From the NCBI GenBank assembly GCA_002699025.1, contig PABA01000035.1, positions 1 to 39,454 on the forward strand: a DNA stretch of 39,454 bases, written 5' to 3'. Origin of the DNA: Sandaracinus sp. GTDB taxonomy: Bacteria > Myxococcota_A > Polyangia > Polyangiales > Houyiibacteriaceae. Position numbers and translations under genes: made by a program. The notes below the pieces were generated by a model. The model worked only from the letters and a program-made list of their open reading frames with translations. It was not told the origin of the DNA and made no database searches. Shown one piece after another: positions 24,032-31,544 of this stretch; the first letter of the stretch is position 1, and each line of letters opens with the position of its first letter.

Positions 24032-26079
24032 TGAAGCACGTGCGAAGCGTGGCGCCGACGTGCGCCCTGATCCTGGCCCTGGGCTGCGGAAGCACCCGGC
24101 AGGCCACCCCGACCACCGCGTCGAGCGAGCCGACCGTCGGCGTCTCGGAGACGCGCCCGGCGCCCGAGGAGCCCCTCGGCGTCGAGGTCGCCGTCGAGGG
24201 GCTGCCCCCCGCGCTGCCGCTCGGCATCACCAGCTTCGGCGCGGCCGAGCACGACGGGGACGTCTACCTGCTCGGCGGCTTCTTCGGCACGCCGCACGAG
24301 TACCGGCCCGAGGGCCAGTCGCGCACGCTCTGGGTGCTGCGCGATGGGGCCTCCTCCTGGGAGCGCGCGAGCGCCCTCGAGGCCGGGCTCCAGAGCGTGG
24401 CCCTGGTGCGCGTCGGCGAGCAGCTCCACCGCGTCGGCGGCATGCGCGCGGACGCGGAGGGCGAGCTCCACTCCACCGACGAGCACGCCCGCTTCGACCC
24501 GGCCACCGGCCGCTGGGAGGCGCTGCCCGCGCTGCCCACGCCGCGCTCGAGCCACGACGCCATCGCCCTCGGCGACGCGCTCTACGTGGTCGGCGGCTGG
24601 GCCATGGACGGGGCGCCGGACGACGCGCCCTTCCACGAGGCCATGCTGCGCTTCGCGGACGGCCGCTGGGAGACGCTCCCCGGGCCGACCCCGCGGCGCG
24701 CGCTCGCCCTCGCGGCGACGGACGGGCACCTGGTCGCCGTCGGCGGCATGGCACCGGACGGCTCCGTCGTGAGCACCGTCGAGGTCTTCGATCCGGAGGC
24801 CGGCACCTGGGCGCCCGGGCCCGATCTGCCGAGCCCGCCCGAGGCCGGCCCCGGCGCCGGCTTCGGCGTCGCCGCCGTGGGCGTGGGCGACGCCGTCTAC
24901 GCGAGCGGCCGGGACGGCGCGCTGGTGCGCTGGCGCGTCGGCGAGGAGAGCTGGACGCGCGTCGGCGCGCTCCGCTTCCCGCGCTTCTTCCACCGGCTGG
25001 TCGCGCGGGGCGAGCAGCTCCTGGCGCTCGGCGGCATCGGCGGCATGCACACGCACGGGCGGACGCGCCTCGTCGAGGCCATCGGCACCGACGGCGAGCG
25101 CCCGGGCCGGGTGCTCCTGACGCTCCCCTGGGCCGGCGAGGCGAAGAACCGGCAGGGCATGTTCCTGCTCGGCGATCACCTCTACCTCTTCGGCGGCAAC
25201 GACAGCCTCGGCCAGCACGACTTCGACGCCGAGCACTTCGTCGCCGAGGGCGTCCGCCTGCACATCCCCTCGATGAACGTCGAGGCGCGGGCCGCCTACC
25301 CGGTGCGCCGGCAGACCATGACCACCGTGCCCATCGACGAGGACACGGTCTGGCTCCTCGGCGGCTTCGGCCACGAGGCCGGCGGGGAGAGCGGAGAGAG
25401 CGGGGCGCCGAGCGAAGAGGGCGAGACCGTCGCCCGCACGCACCCGGAGATCTACGCCTACGACGCCGAGGCCGACGCCTGGAGCCTCCGCGCGCGCCTG
25501 CCCGTGGCCCGGAGCCAGGCCGGGGCCGTGCGCCACGGGGGCACGCTCTTCGCCATCGGCGGCCTCGACTACGACCCGCGCCGCCCCGAGGAGGCGCGCT
25601 TCGATCACCTCACGGAGGTCGTCGCCCTCGAGGAGGGCGCCGAGGCCTTCGCGCCGATCGACGCGCCGCTCCCGGGTCCGCGCCGCGCCTTCGGGGGCGC
25701 CGCGCTCGGGGATCGCTACGTGATGGTCGGCGGCATGCGCGAGGGCTTCCAGCTCGTGGAGGACTGCGCCGCCTTCGACCTCGAGCAGCGCGCCTTCGAG
25801 GACTTCCCCTGCCCGGCGCGGCCGCGGCTCAACCCGCAGCTCCTCACGGTCGGCGAGCGCCTCGTGCTCCTCGGTGGCACCATCCGCCTCGACGATGGCG
25901 AGCTCGGCGAGGACCGGTCGATCGAGGTCTTCGAGGACGGCGCCTGGCGCACGCTCGAGGCCGAGCTGCCCTTCACGCCCAAGCACGCGCGCGCCTTCGC
26001 CCACCGCGGCGGCGTGCTCGTCGTCTCCACGCACGTGGAGGAGGACGTGATCCGGCTCGCGTTCCTCGACCTCGAGTAG
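24031..26079 (+). CDS. Kelch-repeat lipoprotein, predicted beta-propeller(s)
   Basis: A 682-residue lipoprotein (lipobox LALGC at about residue 19). From about residue 60 onward it is a series of about 45-55-residue Kelch units with the paired-glycine strand and the W strand: VYLLGGFFG, LHRVGGM, LYVVGGW, LVAVGGM, LLALGGIGG, LYLFGGN, VWLLGGFG, LFAIGGLDY, YVMVGGM, LVLLGGT. About ten units would make a large or double propeller. It is the last gene of the heme-uptake operon, translationally coupled to the HmuY-like gene, so it probably sits on the cell surface with it, as a docking platform or host-protein binder. No catalytic motif is seen. Confidence 0.88.
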   Translation: MKHVRSVAPTCALILALGCGSTRQATPTTASSEPTVGVSETRPAPEEPLGVEVAVEGLPPALPLGITSFGAAEHDGDVYLLGGFFGTPHEYRPEGQSRTLWVLRDGASSWERASALEAGLQSVALVRVGEQLHRVGGMRADAEGELHSTDEHARFDPATGRWEALPALPTPRSSHDAIALGDALYVVGGWAMDGAPDDAPFHEAMLRFADGRWETLPGPTPRRALALAATDGHLVAVGGMAPDGSVVSTVEVFDPEAGTWAPGPDLPSPPEAGPGAGFGVAAVGVGDAVYASGRDGALVRWRVGEESWTRVGALRFPRFFHRLVARGEQLLALGGIGGMHTHGRTRLVEAIGTDGERPGRVLLTLPWAGEAKNRQGMFLLGDHLYLFGGNDSLGQHDFDAEHFVAEGVRLHIPSMNVEARAAYPVRRQTMTTVPIDEDTVWLLGGFGHEAGGESGESGAPSEEGETVARTHPEIYAYDAEADAWSLRARLPVARSQAGAVRHGGTLFAIGGLDYDPRRPEEARFDHLTEVVALEEGAEAFAPIDAPLPGPRRAFGGAALGDRYVMVGGMREGFQLVEDCAAFDLEQRAFEDFPCPARPRLNPQLLTVGERLVLLGGTIRLDDGELGEDRSIEVFEDGAWRTLEAELPFTPKHARAFAHRGGVLVVSTHVEEDVIRLAFLDLE

Positions 26080-26262
26080 CCCGCGCTCCCGCGGTCATGC
26101 GCGCGTGGCCTGCGCTCGTCACCCTCCGCCGCGAGTGGACGGCTGGGTGGGGATGGACCTCGCGAGACCGGCGGTCGGGTCGGGTGGCTCCGCCCGGCCG
26201 CCGGTGCTCGCGGTCTTCGGCCGGCGTGATGACGACGATTCGAGCCGAACGAAGAGCGGCGT

Positions 26263-26280
26263 CGTGTACGCACGTTTTTT
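26263..26280 (+). terminator. Weak hairpin plus T6, possible terminator of the Kelch operon
   Basis: CGTG-TACG-CACG followed by TTTTTT ends the 201-bp stretch after the Kelch gene. The stem is only 4 bp, but a T6 run is rare in this DNA. It lies just upstream of the next promoter. The rest of 26080-26262 shows no gene. Confidence 0.35.
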
Positions 26281-26283
26281 AAA

Positions 26284-26312
26284 TTGAAGAAAGTGAAAAT
26301 CAATTTCATTAA
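26284..26312 (+). promoter_or_regulatory. Promoter with embedded Fur-like operator, imelysin operon
   Basis: TTGAAG (26284-26289), a 17-nt spacer and CATTAA (26307-26312) fit -35 and -10 hexamers. The dyad TGAAAAT-C-AATTTCA (26294-26308) pairs at six of seven positions, close to the Fur 7-1-7 model. The layout is identical to 20031-20059. Confidence 0.7.
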
Positions 26313-26363
26313 CGACGCGTCGGGCCGGACGAGCCCGCGCTCCGGATTCCCAGGAAGGTGAAC

Positions 26364-27527
26364 GTGCTCTCGACCCCGCGCATCTTGTCTCTCGCGCTCC
26401 TCGTGGCCCTCGGCCGCGGCGACGACGGCGGCGGCCTCCCGGCCTCGAGCGAGGCCGCGATCTCCAGCTACGGCGAGATCGTCCACGCCAGCTACGCCGA
26501 CTCCCTCGCCGAGGCTCAGGCCATGGACGCCGCCCTCGACGCCTTCGTCGCCGACCCGAGCGAGACCACCCTCGACGCCGCGAAGCAGGCCTGGCTCGCC
26601 GCTCGCGTCCCCTACCTCCAGACGGAGGTCTACCGCTTCTACGACGGCCCCATCGACGGCATGGACGGCGACCCCGAGGGCCTCATCAACGCCTGGCCCA
26701 TGGACGAGCTCACGGTCGACTACGTCGAGGGCATGCCCGAGGCCGGCCGTATCAACGACCCGTCCTTCGAGATCAGCATGGCGAACCTCGTCTCCGCGAA
26801 CGGCGCGGGAGGCGAGGCCGACGTGGCCACCGGCTGGCACCCGATCGAGTTCCTCCTCTGGGGTCAGGACCTCACGGACCCGAGCATGGCGATGCCCGGC
26901 CAGCGCTCCTTCGAGGACTACACCACCGCGGACAACGCCGACCGGCGCGCCTCCTACCTCACGACCACCAGCGAGCTGCTCCTGAGCCACCTCCAGGAGC
27001 TCGTCGACGCCTGGGCCCCGGACACGCCCGGCAACTACCGGGCCGAGATGGACAGCGTCGATCCGGCGATCGCCCTCCAGCGCATCCTCACGGGCATGAT
27101 CGTCCTGAGCGGTTTCGAGACCGCCGGCGAGCGCCTCCAGGCCGCCCTGGACGCGGGCGATCAGGAGGAGGAGCACAGCTGCTTCTCCGACAACACGCAC
27201 GACGACATGCTCTACGACGTCCTCGGCGTGCAGAACGTCTGGGAGGGCGCCTACGTCCGCACGGACGGCACGAGCGTCACCGGCACGGGGATCGAGGCCG
27301 TCGTCCGCGAGCTCGACGCGAGCCTCGCCGACGAGCTCGAGGCGCGCATTCAGACCAGCGTCGACCTCGCGCGTGCTCTCGAGCCGCCCTTCGACCTCGA
27401 GATCCAGCCGGGCAACGCCGAGGGGAACGCGCGCGTGCAGGCGCTCATCGACTCGCTGCGCACGCAGGAGATGCTCCTCACGCAGGTCTTCGTGGAGCTC
27501 GGCTTCACGGTCCCCGACCCCGAGTGA
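26364..27527 (+). CDS. Imelysin-family (M75-like) protein, lipobox cysteine lost
   Basis: A 387-residue imelysin-like protein. The family covers periplasmic or surface iron-regulated proteins such as IrpA, the ICMP protease and EfeO relatives. The GxHxxE motif is present as GWHPIEF near residue 156, and the conserved CFSDNTHDDM and GVQNVWEG follow. These are the marks of a full, potentially metal-binding imelysin. The signal peptide is hydrophobic and ends LLVALGRGDDGGG. Every sign of a lipoprotein is there except that the expected Cys is Arg (CGC at 26415-26417). GTG 26364 has AGGA at a good distance; GTG 26358 is also open. It is the first gene after the Fur-like promoter. Confidence 0.88.
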   Translation: MLSTPRILSLALLVALGRGDDGGGLPASSEAAISSYGEIVHASYADSLAEAQAMDAALDAFVADPSETTLDAAKQAWLAARVPYLQTEVYRFYDGPIDGMDGDPEGLINAWPMDELTVDYVEGMPEAGRINDPSFEISMANLVSANGAGGEADVATGWHPIEFLLWGQDLTDPSMAMPGQRSFEDYTTADNADRRASYLTTTSELLLSHLQELVDAWAPDTPGNYRAEMDSVDPAIALQRILTGMIVLSGFETAGERLQAALDAGDQEEEHSCFSDNTHDDMLYDVLGVQNVWEGAYVRTDGTSVTGTGIEAVVRELDASLADELEARIQTSVDLARALEPPFDLEIQPGNAEGNARVQALIDSLRTQEMLLTQVFVELGFTVPDPE

Positions 27528-27545
27528 CGCGCCGTGAGGACGGAA

Positions 27546-28913
27546 ATGCGCCGCATCGCTCCCTTCGCCATCGCGCTCCTCGTCGCGTGCTCCTCGGGCC
27601 GCTCGCCCGAGCCGGGCGAGGCGCGCTCGGGGGGCGACGCGACGCACTTCCTCCTCTTCGGCTCCCAGTCCTTCACCTTCCCCGCCCCCAACCTCTCGAG
27701 CGAACGCCGCGCCGCCTTCTTCACGGGCAACGCCTTCTTCAACCAGGGCTGGGTCACGGCGCCGGCCTCCACGACGGCCCGCGACGGGCTCGGCCCGACC
27801 TTCCACGCGGGGAGCTGCTCGGCCTGTCACTTCCGCGACGGCCGGGGGGCCCCGCCCGACGAGGGAGGCACGGTGACCGAGGGCACGATTCCGCTGGCCA
27901 TCGGCCGCGGTCCGGACGGCGCGCCGCTCGGCGACCCCAGCTACGGCACGCAGCTCCAGCCCTTCGCCATCATGGGCGTGGAGGGCGAGGCGCGGCCGGT
28001 CGTGCGCTGGGAGGAGGTGCTCGGTGAGTACGGCGACGGCGAGCCCTACAGCCTGCGCCGGCCCGTGCTCACGCTCGAGGACCCGGCCTTCGGGCCCTTC
28101 CACCCGGACCTCGTCGCCGAGGTGCGCATGGCGCCGGCGATGATCGGCCTCGGGCTCCTCGAGGCGCTCCCCGACGCGACCCTCGAGGCGTTCGCGGACC
28201 CGGAGGACGCGGACGGGGACGGCATCTCCGGGCGCGTGCAGCGGGTCGTCGACGCCATCACCGGCGAGCGCGTCATCGGCCGCTTCGGCTGGAAGGCGGG
28301 TCAGCCCACCGTGCTCCACCAGAGCGCCGCCGCCTTCTCGGGCGACATGGGGCTCACCTCGCGGGTCTTCCCCGACGAGAATTGCCCGCCCGCGCAGGAG
28401 GCTTGCGCCGCCGCGCCCACGGGCGGTGAGCCCGAGGTGCAGGACGACATCCTCGACGACGTGGCCTTCTACTCGCGCACGCTCGCCGTGCCCGCGCGCC
28501 GCGCCGTCGACGATCCGGAGGTGCTGCGGGGGCGCGACGCGATGGTCGAGCTCGGATGCACCGGCTGCCACGCGCCGCGCCTCGAGACCGGCACGCTCGA
28601 GGGCTTCCCCGAGCTCTCCAACCAGACCATCCGCCCCTACACCGACCTGCTGCTCCACGACATGGGCGAGGACCTCGCCGGCCGGCCCGAGTTCGAGGCG
28701 AGCGAGGCCGAGTGGCGCACGCCGCCGCTCTGGGGCGTGGGACTCATCGACACCGTGAACGGCCACACGCACCTGCTCCACGACGGGCGCGCCCGCGGCT
28801 TCGCCGAGGCCATCCTCTGGCACGGCGGCGAGGCCGAGGCCGCCCGCGAGGCCTTCCGCACCGCGCCCCGCCGCGTCCGCGAGGCGTTGCTTCGTTTCCT
28901 GGAGACGCTCTGA
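27546..28913 (+). CDS. Di-heme oxidoreductase-family (DHOR) lipoprotein
   Basis: A 455-residue lipoprotein (lipobox LLVAC at about residue 15) of the family named di-heme oxidoreductive (putative peroxidase, formerly thiol oxidoreductase-like) proteins. Two heme-c motifs are present: CSACH near residue 91 in GPTFHAGSCSACHFRDGRG, and CTGCH near residue 337. The family-typical segments RMAPAMIGLGLLEA, GRFGWKAGQPT and WRTPPLWGVGLIDTVNGH are all intact. The gene lies between two imelysin genes, the same order as in the Fur-regulated PA4370-PA4373 region of Pseudomonas. ATG 27546 follows GAGGACGG; GTG 27534 is the alternative. A redox role in iron release or handling is likely but unproven. Confidence 0.9.
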   Translation: MRRIAPFAIALLVACSSGRSPEPGEARSGGDATHFLLFGSQSFTFPAPNLSSERRAAFFTGNAFFNQGWVTAPASTTARDGLGPTFHAGSCSACHFRDGRGAPPDEGGTVTEGTIPLAIGRGPDGAPLGDPSYGTQLQPFAIMGVEGEARPVVRWEEVLGEYGDGEPYSLRRPVLTLEDPAFGPFHPDLVAEVRMAPAMIGLGLLEALPDATLEAFADPEDADGDGISGRVQRVVDAITGERVIGRFGWKAGQPTVLHQSAAAFSGDMGLTSRVFPDENCPPAQEACAAAPTGGEPEVQDDILDDVAFYSRTLAVPARRAVDDPEVLRGRDAMVELGCTGCHAPRLETGTLEGFPELSNQTIRPYTDLLLHDMGEDLAGRPEFEASEAEWRTPPLWGVGLIDTVNGHTHLLHDGRARGFAEAILWHGGEAEAAREAFRTAPRRVREALLRFLETL

Positions 28914-30019
28914 TGACCACGCGCTTCCTTCGCCTCTCCGCGCTCTTCGCGCTGCCCGCCCTGCTCGCCGTCTCGTGCGGGGACACGGCCGGGGACGACT
29001 TCGACCGGAGCGCCATGCTCCGGTCCATCGGGGAGACCGTGATCCTGCCCACCTACCGGGACTTCGCCGCGGGTGCCCGGGCGCTCGATGCCGCCTCCGC
29101 CGCCTTCTGCGCGAGCCCCTCGGCGGAGACCCTGGACGCGACCCAGCAGGCCTTCTGGGACGCCAAGGGCTTCCTCAAGGAGGCCGAAGCCTCCGCCTAC
29201 GGGCCCCATACGGACAACCCGCTCCGGCTCGGCCCGCGGGTCGACTTCTGGCCCGCGCGCACGGACTCCGTCGACGCGCTCCTCGCGGCCGAGGACGCCG
29301 TCGATGCCGAGGCGCTGGCGAGCCGCGGCGCCGGCGAGGTCGGCCTGCCCGCCATCGGCTACCTGCTCCACGACCCGACCGGCGGCGACGAGGCCGTGCT
29401 CGCCGCCTTCGAGGCGGACGCGCGACGCTGCGCCTACCTCGAGGGGCTCGCGGCCTACCTCGTGGAGAGCGCCGACGCCTACGTGACGGCCTGGGATCCG
29501 AGCGGCGGCGACCACCTCGGCGAGCTGGCCGAGGGGCGGGGCCTCTACGTCGACGTCTTCCGCGCCGCCTCGCACGTCTTCGAGCAGGTGCTCTGGACCA
29601 TCGAGAACGTGCGCGAGCTGAAGCTCGGCAAGCCCTTCGGCAAGCGCGACGGCGGCGTGCTCCAGCCGGGCCAGCTCGAGGCCCCCTACAGTGGCCGCTC
29701 GCTCCAGGACGCCATCGACGCGCTCCGGGGCGCCGAGGCGGTCTACCTCGGGCGCCGGGGCGAGGTGCAGGGCATCGGCCTCCGTGACTGGCTCCTCACG
29801 CGCCGGCCCGCGCTCGACGCGGAGGTGCAGGCGGCCTTCGGGGACGCCTACGCGGCGCTCGAGGCGGTCGAGGGCCCGCTGCGCCAGGCCATCGAGAGCG
29901 ACGCCGCGGGCGTGGAGGACGCCTACCAGGCCGTGAAGGAGCTCCAGCTCGTGCTCAGCGTCGACGTGGCCCAAGCCCTCGCCATCACGGTCACGTTCAA
30001 CCCGACCGACGGCGACTGA
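28913..30019 (+). CDS. Second imelysin-like lipoprotein lacking the GxHxxE motif
   Basis: A 368-residue lipoprotein with a proper lipobox (LLAVSC, about residue 22). The all-helical imelysin fold is suggested by ILPTYRDFAAGARALDAA near the N-terminus, the FWDAKGFLKEAEASAYGP segment and the final LVLSVDVAQALAITVTFN. The place of the GxHxxE metal motif reads GLPAIGYLL, so both the His and the Glu are missing. This places it with the second, non-metal imelysins that accompany DHOR proteins. Its ATG shares one base with the DHOR stop codon (TGATG), so the two are coupled. It may act as a partner or chaperone of the di-heme protein. Confidence 0.88.
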   Translation: MTTRFLRLSALFALPALLAVSCGDTAGDDFDRSAMLRSIGETVILPTYRDFAAGARALDAASAAFCASPSAETLDATQQAFWDAKGFLKEAEASAYGPHTDNPLRLGPRVDFWPARTDSVDALLAAEDAVDAEALASRGAGEVGLPAIGYLLHDPTGGDEAVLAAFEADARRCAYLEGLAAYLVESADAYVTAWDPSGGDHLGELAEGRGLYVDVFRAASHVFEQVLWTIENVRELKLGKPFGKRDGGVLQPGQLEAPYSGRSLQDAIDALRGAEAVYLGRRGEVQGIGLRDWLLTRRPALDAEVQAAFGDAYAALEAVEGPLRQAIESDAAGVEDAYQAVKELQLVLSVDVAQALAITVTFNPTDGD

Positions 30020-30037
30020 CCCCCGAGGAGAGCGAAC

Positions 30038-31486
30038 GTGTCCATGGGCGGGCCTGGCGGGCGAAGCCCGTCCCCGGGGCGGGGCTCCGGAGCGAGCAGA
30101 GCGATGGCGCGCGCCGCCGCGGCGCTGGCCCTCGGCCGCGGCGAGGTCGACGCCGCCTCGCTCGTCCTCTTCCGCATCGCCTTCGGCGCGCTCATGACCG
30201 CCAACGTCGTGCGCTACGAGGCCATGGGCTGGGTGGACGACCTCTTCGTCGCGCCGACCCTCGCCTTCCCCTACTGGGGCTTCGAGTGGGTGCGCCCGCT
30301 GCCGGCGCCCGGGATCCACGCGCTCTTCGCCCTCGTCGCCGTGGCCGCCCTGGGCATCGCCCTCGGCGCCTTCTACCGGCTCAGCTGCGCGGTCTTCTTC
30401 CTCGCCTTCACCTACATCGAGCTGATCGACCGGACGACCTACCTCAACCACTACTACCTGGTGAGCGTGCTCGCGGCGCTCCTCTTCTTCATGCCGCTCC
30501 ATCGGGTGGCGAGCGTCGACGCCTGGCGCCGGCGCCGCCGCACCGGCGAGGCGAAGCCGCTCTTCGTGCTCCCGCGCTGGCCCCTCTCCGTGCTGCGGCT
30601 CCAGATCGGCCTCGTCTACGTCTTCGCCGGCCTCGCCAAGGTCCACGGCGACTGGCTCCTCGCGGCCGAGCCGCTCGCGACCTGGCTCCCCCGCCACACG
30701 GACCTGCCGCTGGTCGGCGGGCTCATGGACGAGCGCTGGCTCGCCTACGCCATGAGCTGGGCGGGCATGCTCTTCGACCTGACGATTCCCTTCTGGCTGA
30801 GCTGGCGCCGGAGCCGCGCGGTGGCCTACGCCGCCGTGCTCGCCTTCCACGCGGTCACGGGCTTCCTCTTTCCCATCGGCATCTTCCCCTGGCTGATGAG
30901 CGCCGCCGCCACGGTCTTCTTCGAGCCGGGCTGGCCGCGCCACTTCGCGCGCCTCGTCGGTCGGCCCCGCACCGCGCCCGCGCTCCCGCCGACGCCGGGG
31001 TGCCCGCTTCGTCCCCTCCGGCCCCGCCAGCTCTTCGCGCGCGTCGTCCTCGGCGTGCACTTCGCCGTGCAGCTCCTGCTTCCGCTCCGCCAGCACCTCT
31101 ACCCGGGCGAGCGCACCTGGCACGAGCAGGGCTTCCGCTTCGCCTGGAACGTCATGCTCGTCGAGAAGACCGCGATGGTGGACTTCCGCGTCGTCGACGC
31201 CGCCGGCGGGGAGACCGTCGTCCACCCGCGGGAGATCCTCACGCCGCTCCAGCGGCGCATGATGACGACGCAGCCGGACATGATCCTGAGCTTCGCCCAC
31301 CACCTCCGGGACCGCTGGGCGGCGGAGGGGCGCGGCGAGGTGGAGGTCTACGTCGACGCCTGGTGTGCGCTCAACGGGCGGCGGCGGCAGCGCTTCATCG
31401 ACCCGGAGGTGGACCTGGCGCGGGTCGAGGCGAGCCTCGCGCCCCGCGATTGGGTGCTCCCCCTCGCGCCGCGCGACGGCCGGTGA
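30038..31486 (+). CDS. HTTM / vitamin-K-dependent gamma-carboxylase-like membrane protein
   Basis: A 482-residue inner-membrane protein with about seven membrane segments followed by a soluble C-terminal domain. It belongs to the HTTM family that includes animal gamma-glutamyl carboxylase, which turns Glu into Gla using reduced vitamin K, CO2 and O2. Two sites fit catalytic residues of the human enzyme: LNHYYL near residue 137 (human His160 region) and AGLAKVHGDW near residue 201 (human Lys218 region). The C-terminal part (GERTWHEQGFRFAWNVML, then FIDPEVDLA) is also carboxylase-like. The GTG at 30038 follows GAGGAGAG; ATG 30044 and ATG 30104 are possible. It lies 18 bp after the imelysin gene. 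A menaquinone could replace vitamin K. Confidence 0.87.
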   Translation: MSMGGPGGRSPSPGRGSGASRAMARAAAALALGRGEVDAASLVLFRIAFGALMTANVVRYEAMGWVDDLFVAPTLAFPYWGFEWVRPLPAPGIHALFALVAVAALGIALGAFYRLSCAVFFLAFTYIELIDRTTYLNHYYLVSVLAALLFFMPLHRVASVDAWRRRRRTGEAKPLFVLPRWPLSVLRLQIGLVYVFAGLAKVHGDWLLAAEPLATWLPRHTDLPLVGGLMDERWLAYAMSWAGMLFDLTIPFWLSWRRSRAVAYAAVLAFHAVTGFLFPIGIFPWLMSAAATVFFEPGWPRHFARLVGRPRTAPALPPTPGCPLRPLRPRQLFARVVLGVHFAVQLLLPLRQHLYPGERTWHEQGFRFAWNVMLVEKTAMVDFRVVDAAGGETVVHPREILTPLQRRMMTTQPDMILSFAHHLRDRWAAEGRGEVEVYVDAWCALNGRRRQRFIDPEVDLARVEASLAPRDWVLPLAPRDGR

Positions 31487-31544
31487 TCCCAGCCCGCGTC
31501 GAGGTTCTTCTCCCGTCGAGCCGGGGCGCGCTACTCTGCGTGTC

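Noticed and set aside
25716-28823. 1035-residue minus-strand open frame across the imelysin region
   Set aside because: It is antisense to three well-supported genes and to the promoter region.
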